A stretch of DNA of 64,000 nucleotides from positions 24,170,969-24,234,968 of the forward strand of contig NC_092092.1 in assembly GCF_045679555.1 (NCBI RefSeq). Direction: 5' to 3'. The notes under the pieces were generated by a model. That model was given only the letters and a program-made list of their open reading frames with translations. It had not been told where the DNA came from and did not search any database. Origin of the DNA: Salvelinus alpinus (Eukaryota; Chordata; Actinopteri; Salmoniformes; Salmonidae). The position numbers and the translations under genes are program-made. Positions 8,331-23,300 of the stretch are shown here, piece after piece (within the stretch, counting starts at the first letter, position 1; every line of letters begins with the position of its first letter).

Positions 8331-11300
8331 GTACTTAAAGTAAAGATTCACCCATGTTGAATGCGTTTGTGCATCTCTGACCGATGTTCTATCAATTCCC
8401 TGGGTAATTTCATGTTTTCATGTGTATGTGAGCTATTGTCGTTCAAGTATGCAGAAATTCGGCCGGTATGACGTAGCAATGCGATAAAACCACCCACTAC
8501 ACTGGAAGTTAATAGGAATACGACTTTTAGATCGCAAAAACTTATTTCATACATGTCAGATTTCAATAATGGCCGATGTCATAATGCGAGGTTGACTTCT
8601 CTCGAATGAGCCATTTTTTGCGATATTGCTACCTCGAGAAATGTGTAATTTAACAGAGGGTCTAACGTTTCTCCAGTTTGTCTGCCTCTTCAGTCCAGGG
8701 TGCATTTCATGGTGCCATTGCGAATATCATACTCCTCTCTGACGCACAGATCTGCAGGTTGAACATGGGGATATTGTAGACTCCTAAATTGATAGCTGTA
8801 AAATCGCACTACACTAACTAGCAACTTCACATGCCGATATTAACTTTGGTATTATTGTGTATGTAGCTACGCTTGCTAGTAGGTACTATGCAGGTAGCCA
8901 GTCCATAGAGAGAATTGCATTGTGGGTGTTGTAGTAAACTTGAGCTGCAACAAATTTCCACAACGATAGTCACATGTTGCTACCAACCTTGTCACATATT
9001 AGTGTTATGCAACACTGTAAATTATAGGAATGAGTGGTTTTGGATGGATTTTTTCTTTATACTACTAACCCCTGGAATATAATATAATAACTTTTATTTC
9101 TTGTCTTACTATCTTTCTTTTTATGATATATATTGTTTTTAAACTCAGCATCGTTGGGAAGGGCCGTAAGCAAGCGTTTCATGGTAAAGTCTATACCGTT
9201 GTATTCGGCGCATGTGACAAATAACATTTGATTTGAATTAGTTTTATGACAACTTACTGACGTCCTCCACTAAGTACATTTTCATTTGAGCACCTTTGTT
9301 GCCTATGTAATGACCACACGTGAAATGATATTCCATGCAGAAGTGTGAAAGTTATCTTTATGAATTGTAGGCTAATTTGAAAAACTGGATGTATTTTTAA
9401 CCCATAATAATCTAACTTCTCTTTTCAGTGCTGGAGGATGAGGATCATGAGGATGACACCTCCTCTATCCCAGAATCCACCTACTCTTTCAACTCTCAGG
9501 AGGGTCATCCAGACCTGGACCTCCTCATCTGTGCCAGCTCTTTCTATGACCCTGTCAACATGCACCATGAAACTGACATCGACACCATCGATGGAGGCCA
9601 GGAGACATGCCATGATCCAGAGCTCTGTGAGTGTTGCTGTTAGAAATGTTTTTGTGTTTTGTTGCCATCAGGAATGAATGTCAGTAACTGTAGGCTTATC
9701 AATGGTCAACCTGTAAGGGCAGTGGGGCAGGGTTGGATTGGCCATTTGGCAATTCTGGCATATGCCAGATGGGCTGGACCATTTTTTAGTTGGGTGGGCT
9801 GGTTGAAATGTACACACTTTTTTATATATACAGTGCATTCGGAAAGTATTCAGACCCCTTCCCTTTTTCCACATTTTGTTAAATTACAGCCTGATTTTAA
9901 AATGTATTACATTATTTTTATCCCTCATTAATCTACACACAATACCCTATAATGACAAAGGGAATCAAAGGTTTTTAGAAAGTTTTGCAAATGTATTAAA
10001 AATAAAAAACAGAAATACCTTATTCAGACCCTTTTCCCATGAGACTCGAAATTGAGCTCAGGTGCATCCTGTTTCCATTGATCATCCTTGAGATGTTTCC
10101 ACAACTTGATTGGAGTCCACCTGTGGTAAATTCAATTGATTGAATTGATTGAATTTACCCAGTGACACCAAGGGGAAATGTTGTGATGTTAGTGAATCAC
10201 ATGCAGTCATGTGATTCACTAAAATGAAATGATGACAAATACATTAGTCCGTAGGTCACTCCCATAGAATTCACTCCCACTAAGGCCTACTTTGAATCAT
10301 TGATATCCCAGACTTACTGTATATGCTCAGTGTGCAATAGCCTGGGGATGAGGTTAGGAGCCCTGTAATAGTAATTAACACTTAGGGTAGGTGTAGAACG
10401 TATAAGGGTTAATAAGCAGACAGACAGAGAACAAGAAGAAGCACAGAGTGACAGCAGAAAATATGCTGAGACTGGGAGGCAAACAAAATGGTGAGCTGGC
10501 GGTGTGCGCAGTGATGGGGGCTGGTGTGGATAAAATGCCAGGGCCAAATTCTTGTCCCAGTCCGCTCCTGCAGTGGGGGTACCTGTGTTACTGAATGGTT
10601 ATGATAAAAATGTCATGTTTGATTAATAGGACAAATATAAGCACCCAATACATTATTATTATTTTAATCAAAGTAGACTACAATGATCATTGACATTTTG
10701 GTTGGTCAAATGTTTGTGCACTCTTCAAAGTTCCCCATTTCCAGTCCAATATGAATTTCTACCTCACTGTGTTTCTTTATTTTCAGCCAAGAGCTGCCAA
10801 CTCCATGTAGCTCCATGGGCGGTGGTGGGTGCCAGCCCTACCTCTGAAGGCCTGCAGGGCTTTGGCAGTGTGTGTATGGGGGTGAAGGAGGATAGTGACA
10901 CAGACTCCACCTGTTCAGACGACCCTGCTCTGATGGTGGTCCCTCGGTCCTCCACCTCTCTGTCTGGGGTCTGCCGATACAGAAACTTCATCCGGGGTCT
11001 CCCTGTTCATCTTGCCAAGAGGATTTTAGGTGAGCCACCATGCACCCCCCACCCCTCCAAAACATGTCTAAGCTATCATTCAAAGGACTCTGTGGTGTTA
11101 CATGAGAATATCTATCCTCAGATGTGTAGTGGAGGGTAAATGCAACTAAACATGCATTGAAAAAAAAATGCATTGAAAGTATAGGGAGCATAACTTTTTT
11201 CACCGTGACCGGTGATCAGTTAACCCACCTGTTTATTTTACTACTACATCACTGCATATCCCCCTCTCCAGTATTCTACATGAAGAATACTGGTCTCAGC

Positions 11301-14300
11301 AGCTATTATCGAATCAAATCAAATTGTATTTGTCACATGTGACTGTGCATATATAATAAACAGGTAGTAGCAGTATTGTAAAAACAAAGGGGGGTGGGTT
11401 CAAATAGTCCGGGTGGCCATTTTATTAATTGCACAGCAGTCTTATGGCTTGGGGGTAGAAGCTGTCAAGGAGCCTTTTGGACCTAGACTTTGCGCTCTGG
11501 TACCGCTTGCCGTGCGGGAGCGGAGAGAACAGTCTATGACTTGGGTGACTGGAGTCTTTGGCAATTTTCTTCTGACACGCCTAGTATATAGGTCCTGGAT
11601 GGCAGGAAGCTTGGCCCCAGTGATGTACTGGGTCATACGCATTACCCTCTGTAGTACCTTACGGTCGGATGCCAAGCAGTTACCATACCAGGTGGGAATG
11701 TAACCGCTCAGGATGCTCTCGATGGTGCAGCTGTAGAACTTTTTGAGGATCTGGAGACCCATGCCAAATCTTTTCAGTCTCCTGAAGGGGAAAAGGCATT
11801 GTCGTGCCCTCTTCACGACTGTCTTGGTGTGTTTGGACCATGATAGTTTGTTGGTGATGTGGACACCAAGGAACTTGAAACTCTCAACCCGCTCCACTAC
11901 AGCCCCATCGATGTGAATGGGTATGTGTTCAGCCCTCCTTTTCCCGTGTAGCACAATCAGCTCCTTTGTCTTGCTCACATTGAGGGCAAGGTTGTTGTCC
12001 TGGCACCGCACTGCCAGGTCTCTGACCTCCTCCCTATAGGCTGTCTCATCGTTGTTGGTGATCAGGCCTACCACCGTTGTGTCGTCAGAAAACTTAATGA
12101 TGGTGTTTAGTTATGAACTTTGTGGGCACTATGGTGTTGAACGCTGAGTTGTAGTCAATGAACAGCATTCTCACATAGGTGTTACTTTTGTCCAGGTGGG
12201 AAAGGGCAGTGTGGAATGCGATTGAGATTGCGTCATCTGTTGGGGCGGCATGCGTATTGGCGTTGGTCTAGGGTTTCTGGGATGATGGTGTTGATGTGAG
12301 CCATGACCAGCCTTTCAAAGCACTTCATGGCTACCAAGATGAGTGCTACGGGGCGTTAGTCATTTAGGCTCGTTACCGTAGCTTTCTTGAGCAAAGGGAA
12401 TATGGTGGTCTGCTTGAAACATGTAGGTATTACAGACTCGGTCGGGGAGAGGTTGAAAATGTCAGTGAAGACACTTGCCAGTTGGTACGCACATGCTCTG
12501 AGTACACGACCTGGTAATCCGTCTTGCCCCGCGGCCTTGTGAATGTTGACCTGTTTAAAGGTCTTGCTCACATTGGCTACGGAAAGCATGATCACACAGT
12601 CGTCCGGAACAGCTTCATGCATGCTTCAGTGTTGCTTGCCTCGAAGCGAGCATAAAAGGCATTTAGCTCATCTGGTAGGCTTGTGTCACTGGACAGCTCG
12701 CGGCTGTGTTTCCCTTTGTAGTCCGTAATAGTTTGTAAGCCTTGCCTAGTTAAATAAAGGTTAAATAAATAATATAATAAAACAACATCCAACAAGTGTC
12801 AGAGCCGGTGTTGTAGGTTTCAATCTCAATATTGACGCTTTGCCTGTTTGATGGTTTGTCTGAGGGCATAGCGGGATTTCTAAGCGTCCGGATTAGTGTC
12901 CTGCTCCTTGAAAGTGGTAGCTCTAGCCTTTAGCTCGGTGCGGATGTTGCCTGTAATCCATGGCTTCTGGTTGGAATATGTACGTACAGTCACTGTGGGG
13001 GGGACGTCGTCGATGCACTTATTGATGAAGCCGGTGACTGAGGTGGTATACTCCTCAATGCCATTGGATGAATAACCGGAACATTTTCCAGTCTGTGCTA
13101 GCAAAACAGTCCTGTAGTGTAGCATCCGCGTCATCGTACCACTTCCGTATTGAGCGAGTCATAGGTAATTCCTATTTTAGTTTTTGCTTGTAAGCAGGAA
13201 TCAGGAAGATAGAATTATGGTCAGACTTGCCAAATGGAGGGCGAGGGAGAGCTTTTTTCTGTGTATGGAGTAAAGGTGGTCTAGAGTTTTTTTCCTCTGG
13301 TTGCACATGTGACATGAGGTAAAACAGATTTAAGTTTGCCTGCATTAAAGTCCCCGGCCACTAGGTGCGCCACTTCTGGATGAGCATTTTCTTGTTTGCT
13401 TATGGCCTTATACAGCTTGTAGAGTGCGGTCTTAGTGCCAGCGTCGGTTTGTGGTGGTAAATAGACGGCTCCGAAAAATGTAGATGAAAACTCTCTTGGT
13501 AGATAGTGTGGTCTACAGCTTATCATGAGGTACTCTACCTCAGGTGAGCAATACCTTGAGACTATCTTAATATTACTCCATACCTTCCCTAGCTGCTAGT
13601 TTATATGGTCGATCATATTGCAGATTCAGTGTGTGCAGATGGGCCACCTGATATGCCACCTGATATGCACAGTGTTTATCTGGCTCTGTTCAGGGACAGC
13701 GGTATACTCTGCACTGTCTTCTTTTGTCTAGATTGAAGTACCTGTTGACATTTCCTTGAATCAGCCCCATAGAGAAACATATCAGGGCTAAATAGCTATG
13801 CCATGGTGATGACTTTGTTTTGCAAGTGTAACGCTCGTCGATATGTGGAAGAGAGGAGGACCAAGGCGCAGCGTGGTGAATGTTCATGATGTTGAATTTG
13901 AATGATTTATCCAACTAAACAGAACACTGACAAAATACAAAATGACGTGAACAGACCTGAACTTGAGAACATAAAACATGAACAGGAACAAACGACTGAA
14001 CGAAACAGTACCGTGTGGCGAACAAACACAGACACGGCAACAATCACCCACAAACAAACAGTGAGAACAGCCTACCTTAATATGGTTCTCAATCAGAGGA
14101 AACGTAAAACACCTGCCCCTGATTGAGAACCATATCAGGCTAGTTGACAATGAACCCAACATAGAAACACATAACATAGAATGCCCACCCAGCTCACGTC
14201 CTGACCAACTAAACAATACTGAACAAAGGAAATAAGGTCAGGAACGTGACAGCAAGGCTACCCTTTTAAAGCTCTATGCCTCTCCTGCTTCATACCTTGA

Positions 14301-17300
14301 GCTGTTCTCCCTGGATATTGATGAGACGGAAGAACAACAAACCTTTGCTTAGCAATCGGTACAACAATTCTCTTGGAGGTGTTGTTAAAATGTTGTTATG
14401 AAGCCTTCATTTACATTTGAAAGATATCTGTGTTTGCATAATGATGGTCCAATTCTTATATAAAAAAAAAAAGGAATAATTTAAAATACCATAATAGTTT
14501 TCTATTTTTTAAACAAAAGACATTTACCTTTTCAACAACTGTTCAATATTTGAGTCACTATCTCTGAATAATTTTCTCATTCCATGCTTTTAAACACAAA
14601 ACGCCTTGTGACATCACCTAGGTTTCCTTGGTGCAGACGGAATAGTATTTCAATCTGAATTCTCTCATTCTGTTATGAATTATCACAAGTAGTCGTCCTT
14701 CAATGGACCACATATCGATTAGATCTACAGTATGGATTGCTGTAACCTTTGAGGGATGGCTGCCTGTCACCATACCCTCAAATATTTAAGTGCAGAAGCT
14801 GTTTGTTTCAGGTCTTCTAGACAAGACCTCTCTGAACAGCTGCAGGGATGTCTCCCAACACTGGCGATACCTGACGGAAGACACTCAGGAGGACCTTAAT
14901 GCCAAGAAGATGGTGGAGAAACAAGCTATGTTGATGCAGGTACTGTATGGTAACTATTAAAATACCACACTCTAAATCCACCAATGACACATAGATTTTT
15001 TTCAGGACAATAAAGATATTGATTATTGAAGAAAAATAAGTAGCGGGAGCTGCTCTTGAAGGGGAATAGTACTAAAAAAGCGAATGGAAAAAGAATAACT
15101 ACAAATAAGTGCTAAGTGAGTCTTGCTCTTAAGGCAGAACTGATCGGTTTCCGCTAGATGGGACAGCTGCAAAGTCAAAATTGTCTATATTGTAAAAAAA
15201 AAAGTGTGTTTTTTGGGTGCTTTTTGGTCTGCATTTAAGGTAAGGTTTAGTAAGGTTAGCAGTGTGATTAAGGTTATGATTAGGTTTCCAATCAGATTTT
15301 AGGACTTTATGGCTGTGCTAACTAGTGACCACTATGCAGTCATCTCAATAAATCCCAAATGGCACTCTATTCCCTACATAGTGCCAAATTTTGTAACCAC
15401 CTGATTTAGATTTAATGTGTGCGTCGTTATAATCCCCAGAGTATCTTGAGCCACTTTTAAAATCAATCAAACACTCAATATCTTTGCCAAGTGGCATAAA
15501 AAAATCAAAGTCAAGGCACTTGTGTGGGTTTGCAAGTTAAAAAGCTTTTCATGGGTGGGCTAGTTCATTATTAAAATACACCAACACGTTTCAGCTAACG
15601 GCTTCACCTTGATGAAACGTGTTGGTGTATTTCAATAATGATCTAGCCCATACATTAAAGAGTGACTGAACATGCCAATTGGCACTTGTGTTTTTCTGTT
15701 TCTCATTAGGAAACAAAGATTTCAGTCTTGGAGGTGTGTTTTCTGACCAATTCTACATTTGGTTAATGTTTGTCCCCGTCACACACTGTAGATGCCATGC
15801 ATAAGCCTATTTCATAAAAAATCGAAGATAACTGAATAAATATTAAATTAATTTTGACATTTTTGGCAAGGATGTTTAAGTTGTGTAATATTACATCTAA
15901 GGTATTTAGTGCAGTGTATGTATATATATATATTTTTTTTTTTTAAATGCGCAACGTGTTGTTTTGTGCTGGGCAGGTCTGCCTCACTGTCTATGATATT
16001 GGATAGAGAGCAATCACTGTAGCTGTTCACCCCATTTTAGTAGGTAAATGGACATCATCAAATTAAAACCCAACCTACATTTACCCGTTGTGACACACGG
16101 ATGTTCCAAACGCCGTTTTAGACCAGACTGACTTTATGACCAAGATTATCCTATTCACACTTTGTAGTAAATTTTGACACTAGAATAACTGTTTCTGACT
16201 CATATCGATGCCACATAGGCCAATTTCAAAGGGATTCATTGCTCTTTAAAGGCTTTTTAGCTTGCAAACCCACACAAGTGCTTGGATTTAGATTTTTTAT
16301 GCCACTTAGCAAATATATTGATTGATTGATTTTAAAAGTAGCTCAAGATAATCTAGAGATCACACAGATGACAGGTTGTCCATTATCATCATGGCATGCT
16401 AAGTACATGTTAATATAAACCTGTGTGACTTTTCTCCCTCTCTCAGAGCAACACTACAGGTGTCAGCTCTACATATGCCAAAGTCCGCAAGGTCCTAGTG
16501 CCCATCAGGGAGGATGAGAAGCACATGCACCACGGAGAAATCTTCTCCAAAATCAGACAGGTAAACACATCACTATCTACCTTATTATCATATCAATCAA
16601 CGTCACCACTTATCCCAAATGACAAAACTGCTCTAGGGGATGCTGCTTTCATCGTATGTGTGTGTGTGTGTCTCTTGGGGCTTGTGAAAAGCAGATGACG
16701 ATTCTATTCTATATTCTGATGACTAGGATATGATCCTCTGACGTTTGTACTGGCTATCTGTGGTTGTCTGTCCTACAGGAGAAGGGCTTTGAGGCCATCT
16801 ATGCTGGCGTTAGAACCCGAGCCATACAGATGGAAGAGCGGAATGTCTACTGTGGAGTGTACAACGTTCTGGTGCTGCTGGACAGGTCGGTAACGGTAAC
16901 CACAGTGTCTTTGTAACATTATAGCACCTGCTGCATGCAAATAATACAGTAACAAGGCCTATATTTCAAAGTCTGGGAGTGCGTCTGAAATGACACCCTA
17001 TTCCCTATATAGTGAACTACTTTTGACCAGAGCCGTATGAAAAAGTAGTGCATTGGGGCCATTTGAGACGTAACTGATGTATCTTTGTTGTGGTCAACAG
17101 GGAAGACCCCTCCAGGGTGGTGCACTACAGTGGAGGTCAGCTGGTGGCCGTGGGGTCCAAGGACCGCGTGGTGCGTCTGCTGGACGTGCTGACACTGAAG
17201 GAGGTGTACCCGGTGATCCAGGGCCACGCCGGCTCCATCAGGGCCCTGCTGCTCTGTGAGGAGAGAGGACTGGTCATTAGCGCCAGCTACGACCTCAGCA

Positions 17301-20300
17301 TCAGGTAGGAGGAGGGTAAAGAAATAGAAATATAATTACTAGAATGGGCATCTCTAGTCAATGAGACCATCATGGGTAGTTTGGACCCGTTTTACTCAAT
17401 TCTATGGGTTTTTGAATTTGGTTTGAAAACATAGCAATGACTGTGATGAAGAATGACTGTGTTTTTAATGCTAAACTTGTGATTTACTGTCAATTGTAGT
17501 TGACCTTGCTAATTTAGGTGTTGATACTTATTGAGTCTTTATGAATGACTGGTTTGATATATACTGTACATTCACTATAGGTGTTGGAATCTGAAAACAG
17601 GCGTATGCCTTATGCTCTTCCGTGGCCACTTGGGTACCATCAACTGCCTGGACCTGCATGGGAATTGTCTAGTCTCAGGGGCCAATGATTGCAAAGTCAA
17701 AGGTAAGTAAGTGTCACACGTAAACCTCACCGGCCACGTTGCGTGTGAGCGTTTACACATACATGTTATTTAATAATTTCACCCACACCATTCAATATGT
17801 GTGAACGAGCATCTGCATAGCCAGGCACTAAAATAGAAGTTGGTTCTATGTGAGGCGCTCCACATGCTGCAAGTTCCCTCCTTATTGGATATCAGGAAGA
17901 TACAAACCCACGTGGATGCTTGAAAGACAAACGAGGAATGATAAGGAATAACTAACTAAAAACTAGCTAGGTTTCCCTTTTTATCTGTGGATTAATCGTT
18001 GGAGTAGAAAAACACACGATTTTGTATGACTCCGTGTCAAAATTCTACAAAGAACCAGATAAAAAGAAGACTATATGTATGTCAGGTAAAATAACAACCC
18101 AATGTTCATGTCCCATGACAAACTACAAGCAACAGCTAGCTAGCTAAATGTCTATGAATATTTGATGTGTGTTTCGACCCCTAATTAATATAGTTGGTGG
18201 CTGGTGTAGTCAGCATGTCAGGCAGTTTGATTGAAAATGTATCAACCTTGTTTTGTGTGTTAGTAACTTTGTGTGCTTTCACCTCCACGGCAGTGTGGAA
18301 CCTGCAGACAGGGCATTGCTATGAGAAGCTGAAGTTTAGGCACCACAACCCCATCCTGTGTGTGAAGATAGACAAGGCTCTAGTGATGAGCAGCTGTGAC
18401 AAAGGGCTGGTCAAAATGTGGGGTATGGAGACCGCCTCACTCCTCAAGGTAAGATGGTCTGTACTCTGTCAGGTCTATGTCTTCATTGACCTTTTTACAC
18501 AAAAGGCATCCATATCTTTTATTTTCAGGAGTCTTATCTAGTGGTCAGAAGAAAAGATGTACAGTAAACTCAAACAAGGGCACATGGAATTGGGTCTCCC
18601 ATTTCAATAGGTTTCGATTTAAATGTTTTTTGAGTGAAATTGACACTGTCCTCACCAAAGTCCCTGTCTTGTCTTCCAGGTAATCGATGCCCACCAGAGC
18701 TCTGTAAAGTGTCTGTTCTTCGACCAGTGGCACATCCTGTCAGGTGGTTCTGATGGACAGGTCATGGCCTGGAGCACCAACTGTGACATAAAGAAGAACC
18801 TGATGACCTATCGCCATCCAAAGTGAGCATAAAAAAATGTCATACAAAAAAGAACAAGTACTTTTGTTTTTGGTATTGTTTTTGACTGGTTTATCTTGAG
18901 GTTCGTTAAATGCTGTGAGTGTGTGTATATGTTTGTCATCCTCTAGGGAGGTCCTGGCGCTGATCTACCTTTTCCTGCGTGTCATTACCGGCTGTGGAGA
19001 CGGGAAGATCCGCATCTTCAACTTCCTGACAGGGGACTGCCTGAGAGTCATCAAGGCTGGGGGTCAACACAGCCCTATCCGGTCCCTGCACACACACAAC
19101 AACAAGTAAGTACTGTACTGTCCCTGCACCCACACAACAACAAGTTAGTGATCATTAATTTCACTTAAATCAACAAGTGAGTAATCATTCATTAAATTTT
19201 TACTTTGACAACCATGATTTTACCCAGAAGCGTATGTCTTTAAGACATCTCCCTCTCTTCTCTGCCCCTCCTGGTTCCATTTAAATCAGTCAACTTCGGT
19301 ACAACATACTATGGGGAGTCACACTCTTGAGACTTCGGTTGAAGGATGTAAAATCACGCCTGACGGATTGCTTGGCCTGGCTATACCAATTAATAAGATG
19401 GCAAAAAATGCAACCTAGACGACGAAGGCTAAGCCGGGTTAGTGTTCGCGACCATGCCCAAATAAATAAATAGATACTCACGATTGTTGTCTTGTATGTC
19501 TCGGCTCGGTGCATGCTCTGGCATGCCCTTGCTCAAATCAGTTTGTGTGAAGGACTAGGGGATAGCTGGCACTGTTCCCCTACTAGTCCACGAGCAGGTA
19601 CTCTTAACAATTGTGTAGCATTCTTAAGGGGGCTTGGTGTTTCTGATAGTGACTTCCTCTTCCGAGTGCCCGTACCTCGGCTGTCCGAGTTTTGGGATGC
19701 GGAGATGGATTGGCTCTTTGGTCAGAGCAAATGTTTTGTCTGCCTGGGTGTGTGTCGTTTGCTGCCCGCTCTCAACCTGACTCCAGTATGCTCTGTCACC
19801 AGTTATGGGAGGCTACTCGAAGAGAGAGGGTGGCCAGTTTCGGTGGGTACCCCGCCACCGCCTGTGTCTGCCTCGGTCAAGCACTGCTTGCCCTTTCTTC
19901 CCAGACTTGTCAATGAAGGGTCCGGTCCCACCTCGGTAATCCAGTCCTACATAGACTTTTGAGACCATGCTAGCTAAAGCGCTGCATAGCGTGCTAGCCA
20001 GGTTAGCTAACTCATCGAGGAGAGCTAGCTAATACTAGCTATTCCTGCATCCGATGGAGTTGCTTGGGTAGCTCTGTTGTTTAGTATACGTAGCGTTAAG
20101 TCGTTTGGTTATTCAAAATGGATGGTGCTGCGGTCAAAGATGCTAGCTAGCCTAGCTTAGACTAAAGAACATCCTGGCTAACATTGGTTACAATTTTTTT
20201 TCACTTCCAGTGAATGAAGCTTACTAGTGTTCCCCCGGCATTAGGCCGGAGAAAGCGGGGCTTGCGTGCTCCTCCAATTAGGAAGCAGCCCCCAAATCAC

Positions 20301-23300
20301 TGGCTCGGGTAACCCTGGAATGAGGGGCCTTAGCACAGGTCTGAGCAACCAGTGCGCCACTCTGCAAAAACATTACTGTGATGGCAGTGCCCCCACGTTT
20401 TGTTATGGTAAACGGGGTGCTACATCAGCCATTTCCAGAGCCCTCTGTGCCCATAAGGGTCCGGGCTTAATGCAGGCTATTCAGTCTCATGTATTGGAAG
20501 CTTGTACATGTTTAATGCCCCATTGGTACCCCACATTCCATTCTGTTCATGGTGTTCAGGGGGCATATCAATCTTACCAGGATGGGAGAAATAAGTTGGG
20601 CAATTACCTTTCTGTCCACAAGGGGCACTCCTCCCCATAGGTGGCTCATAATATATAATATAATAATATACAGTGCAATCGGAAAGTATTCAGACCCCTT
20701 CCTTTTTTCCACATTTTGTTACGTTACAGCCTTATTCGAAAATGTATTAAATTATTTATTTTCCTCATCAATCTACACACAATAACCCATAAGGACAAGC
20801 AAAAACTGATTTGTAGAATATTTTTAAAATGTATGAACATTTAAAAACAGATACCTTATTTACATAAGGATTCAGACCCTTTGCTATGCGACTCAAAATT
20901 GAGCTCAGGTGCATTCTGTTTCCATTGATAATCCTTTAGATGTTTCTACAACTTGATTGGAGTCCACCTGTGGTAAATTGATTTGGAAAGGCACACACTT
21001 GTGTATATTAGGTTTCACAGTTGACAGTGCATGTCAGAGCAAAAACCAAGCCATGAGGTAGAAGGAATTGTACGTAGAGCTCCGAAACAGGATTGTGTCG
21101 AGGCACAGATCTGGGGAAGGGTACCAAAACATTTCTGCAGCATTGAAGGTCCCCAAGAACACAATGGCCTCCATCATTCTTAATGGAAGAAGTTTGGAAC
21201 CACCAAGACTCTTCCTAGAGCTGGCTGCACGGCCAAACTGAAAAATCAGGGGAGAAGGGCCTTGGTCAGGGAGGTGACCAAGAACCCGATGGTCACTCTG
21301 ACAGAGCTCCAGAGTTCCTCTGTGGAGGAAGGACAATCATCTCTGCAGCACTCCACCAATCAGGCCTTTATGGTAGAGTTGCCAGACGGAAGCCAGTCCT
21401 CAGTAAACGGCACATGACAGCCCACTTGGAGTTTGCCAAAAGGCAGCTAAAGGACTCTCAGACCATGAGAAACAAGATTCTCTGGTCTGATGAACCCAAG
21501 ATTGAACTATTTGGCTGAATGCCAAGCGTCACCTCTGGAGGAAACCTGGCACCATCCCTAAGGTGAAGGATGGTGGTGGCAGCATCATGCTGTGGGGATG
21601 TTTTTCAGCGGCAGGGACTGGGAGACTAGTCAGAATTGAGGAAAAAATAAACGGAACAAAGTACAGCGAGATCCTTGATGAAAACCTGCTCCAGAGCACT
21701 TAGGATTTCAGACTGGGGCGAAAGGTTTACCTTCCAACAGGACAACGACCCTAAGCACACAGCCAAGACAACGCAGGAGTGGTTTCTGAATGTCCTTGAG
21801 TGGCCCAGCCAGAACCCGGACTTGAACCCAATCAAAAATCTCTGGAGACCTGAAAATAACTGTGCAGCGACGCTCCCCATCCAACCTGACAGTTTGAGAG
21901 GATCTGCAGAGAAGAATGGGAGAAACTCCCCAAATACAGGTGTGCCAAGCTTGTAGTGTCATACCCAAGAAGACTCAAGGCTGTAATCGCTGCCAAAGGT
22001 GCTTCAACAAAGTACTGAGTAAAGTGTCGGAATACTTATGTAAATGTGATATTTCAGTTTATACATTTTTTATAAATTTGCAAAAAATTCTAATGCCTGT
22101 TTTTGCTTTGTCATTATGGGGTATGGTGTGTAGACTGATGGGTAAAACAACAATTTAATCAATTTCAGAGTAAGGCCTTAAAGTAATAAAATGTGGGGAA
22201 AGTAAAGGTCTCTGAATACTTTCCGAATGCACTGTATGTCATTTAGCAGACGCTTTTATCCAAAGCGACTTACTGTCATGCGTGCTCCCGGGTCACATAT
22301 GGGTGGCCCCGGGAACATTGCTGATTCCTGCCTGTAGCTCATTAGTCCCTATGAGGTGTCTAGTGATGCAGGTTATGGGCCCTGTAGGCGATTGGTGGTT
22401 GGTAGCAGAGTCGAGGGAACAAGCAGGGTTGGACACGACCCCTTGTACCCAGGGTGGACCGGGCTTTAGGCAAACCTTGGCACATACACACAGTTTTTTC
22501 AACCCCAAGTTTCACAGTGTTCATGCATATCAAATGTTTTGTTTCTCGCACATGAGAGTTTGATGGAAAGTGTCCCTTCTCCACGTTCAGACACACGGTT
22601 GTCAAGAGTGATGGAAATGGAAAAATAATCAATCTCTCCCAGTCCACAATGTGGTGTTCCGCCCCTTCAGATGGCACTTCACAGGAGGCTCACTGTCTGC
22701 TCCGACCAATGGCGTGCATGCGCAGTGTTGCCCTGGATCAAGCGAAAAGTGACGTCAGGGTACTGGCTACAATTTGTTGTGCGTCCCCCACGCTTCTGCA
22801 GTGGCATCACGTCAACTGTTACCGAGGCCTCAACGCCCGTTTTGAGGGAGGAGATATCCTCCCGTCTCTAGAAGCAGGCAATCTGAGTGGTTCCTATGTC
22901 GAAGATCCAGGTTGGCTGGTACAGCCAGTACTTCCTGGTTCGGAAAAGGAATGGGACTTTACCTCCCATTTTAGACCTACAGTACGTGCCCTCAAAAAGC
23001 ACCTCAGAGTCTACAAACTCTGAATGCTCATGAGCTGCTGGCTATTATAGTCAATTGGCTGGTGGCAGCGGAGTCGAGGGGGCAAGCAGTGTTATACACA
23101 TCCATGCTACTTTCCTGTATTCAGTCTCTAGGCTTCATAAGAAACCTGAAAAAGAGCTGTCTGACCCCATCTCAGCACATTCCGTTTTTGGGTCTCGAGC
23201 TAGACTAATTAGCTTATTGCACTTTTCTATCCCCACGGAGGGTGTCCAGATTCCAACTCTGCTTAGCCATATTTCATCTGAGGCACACAGTGCGTTTTTG

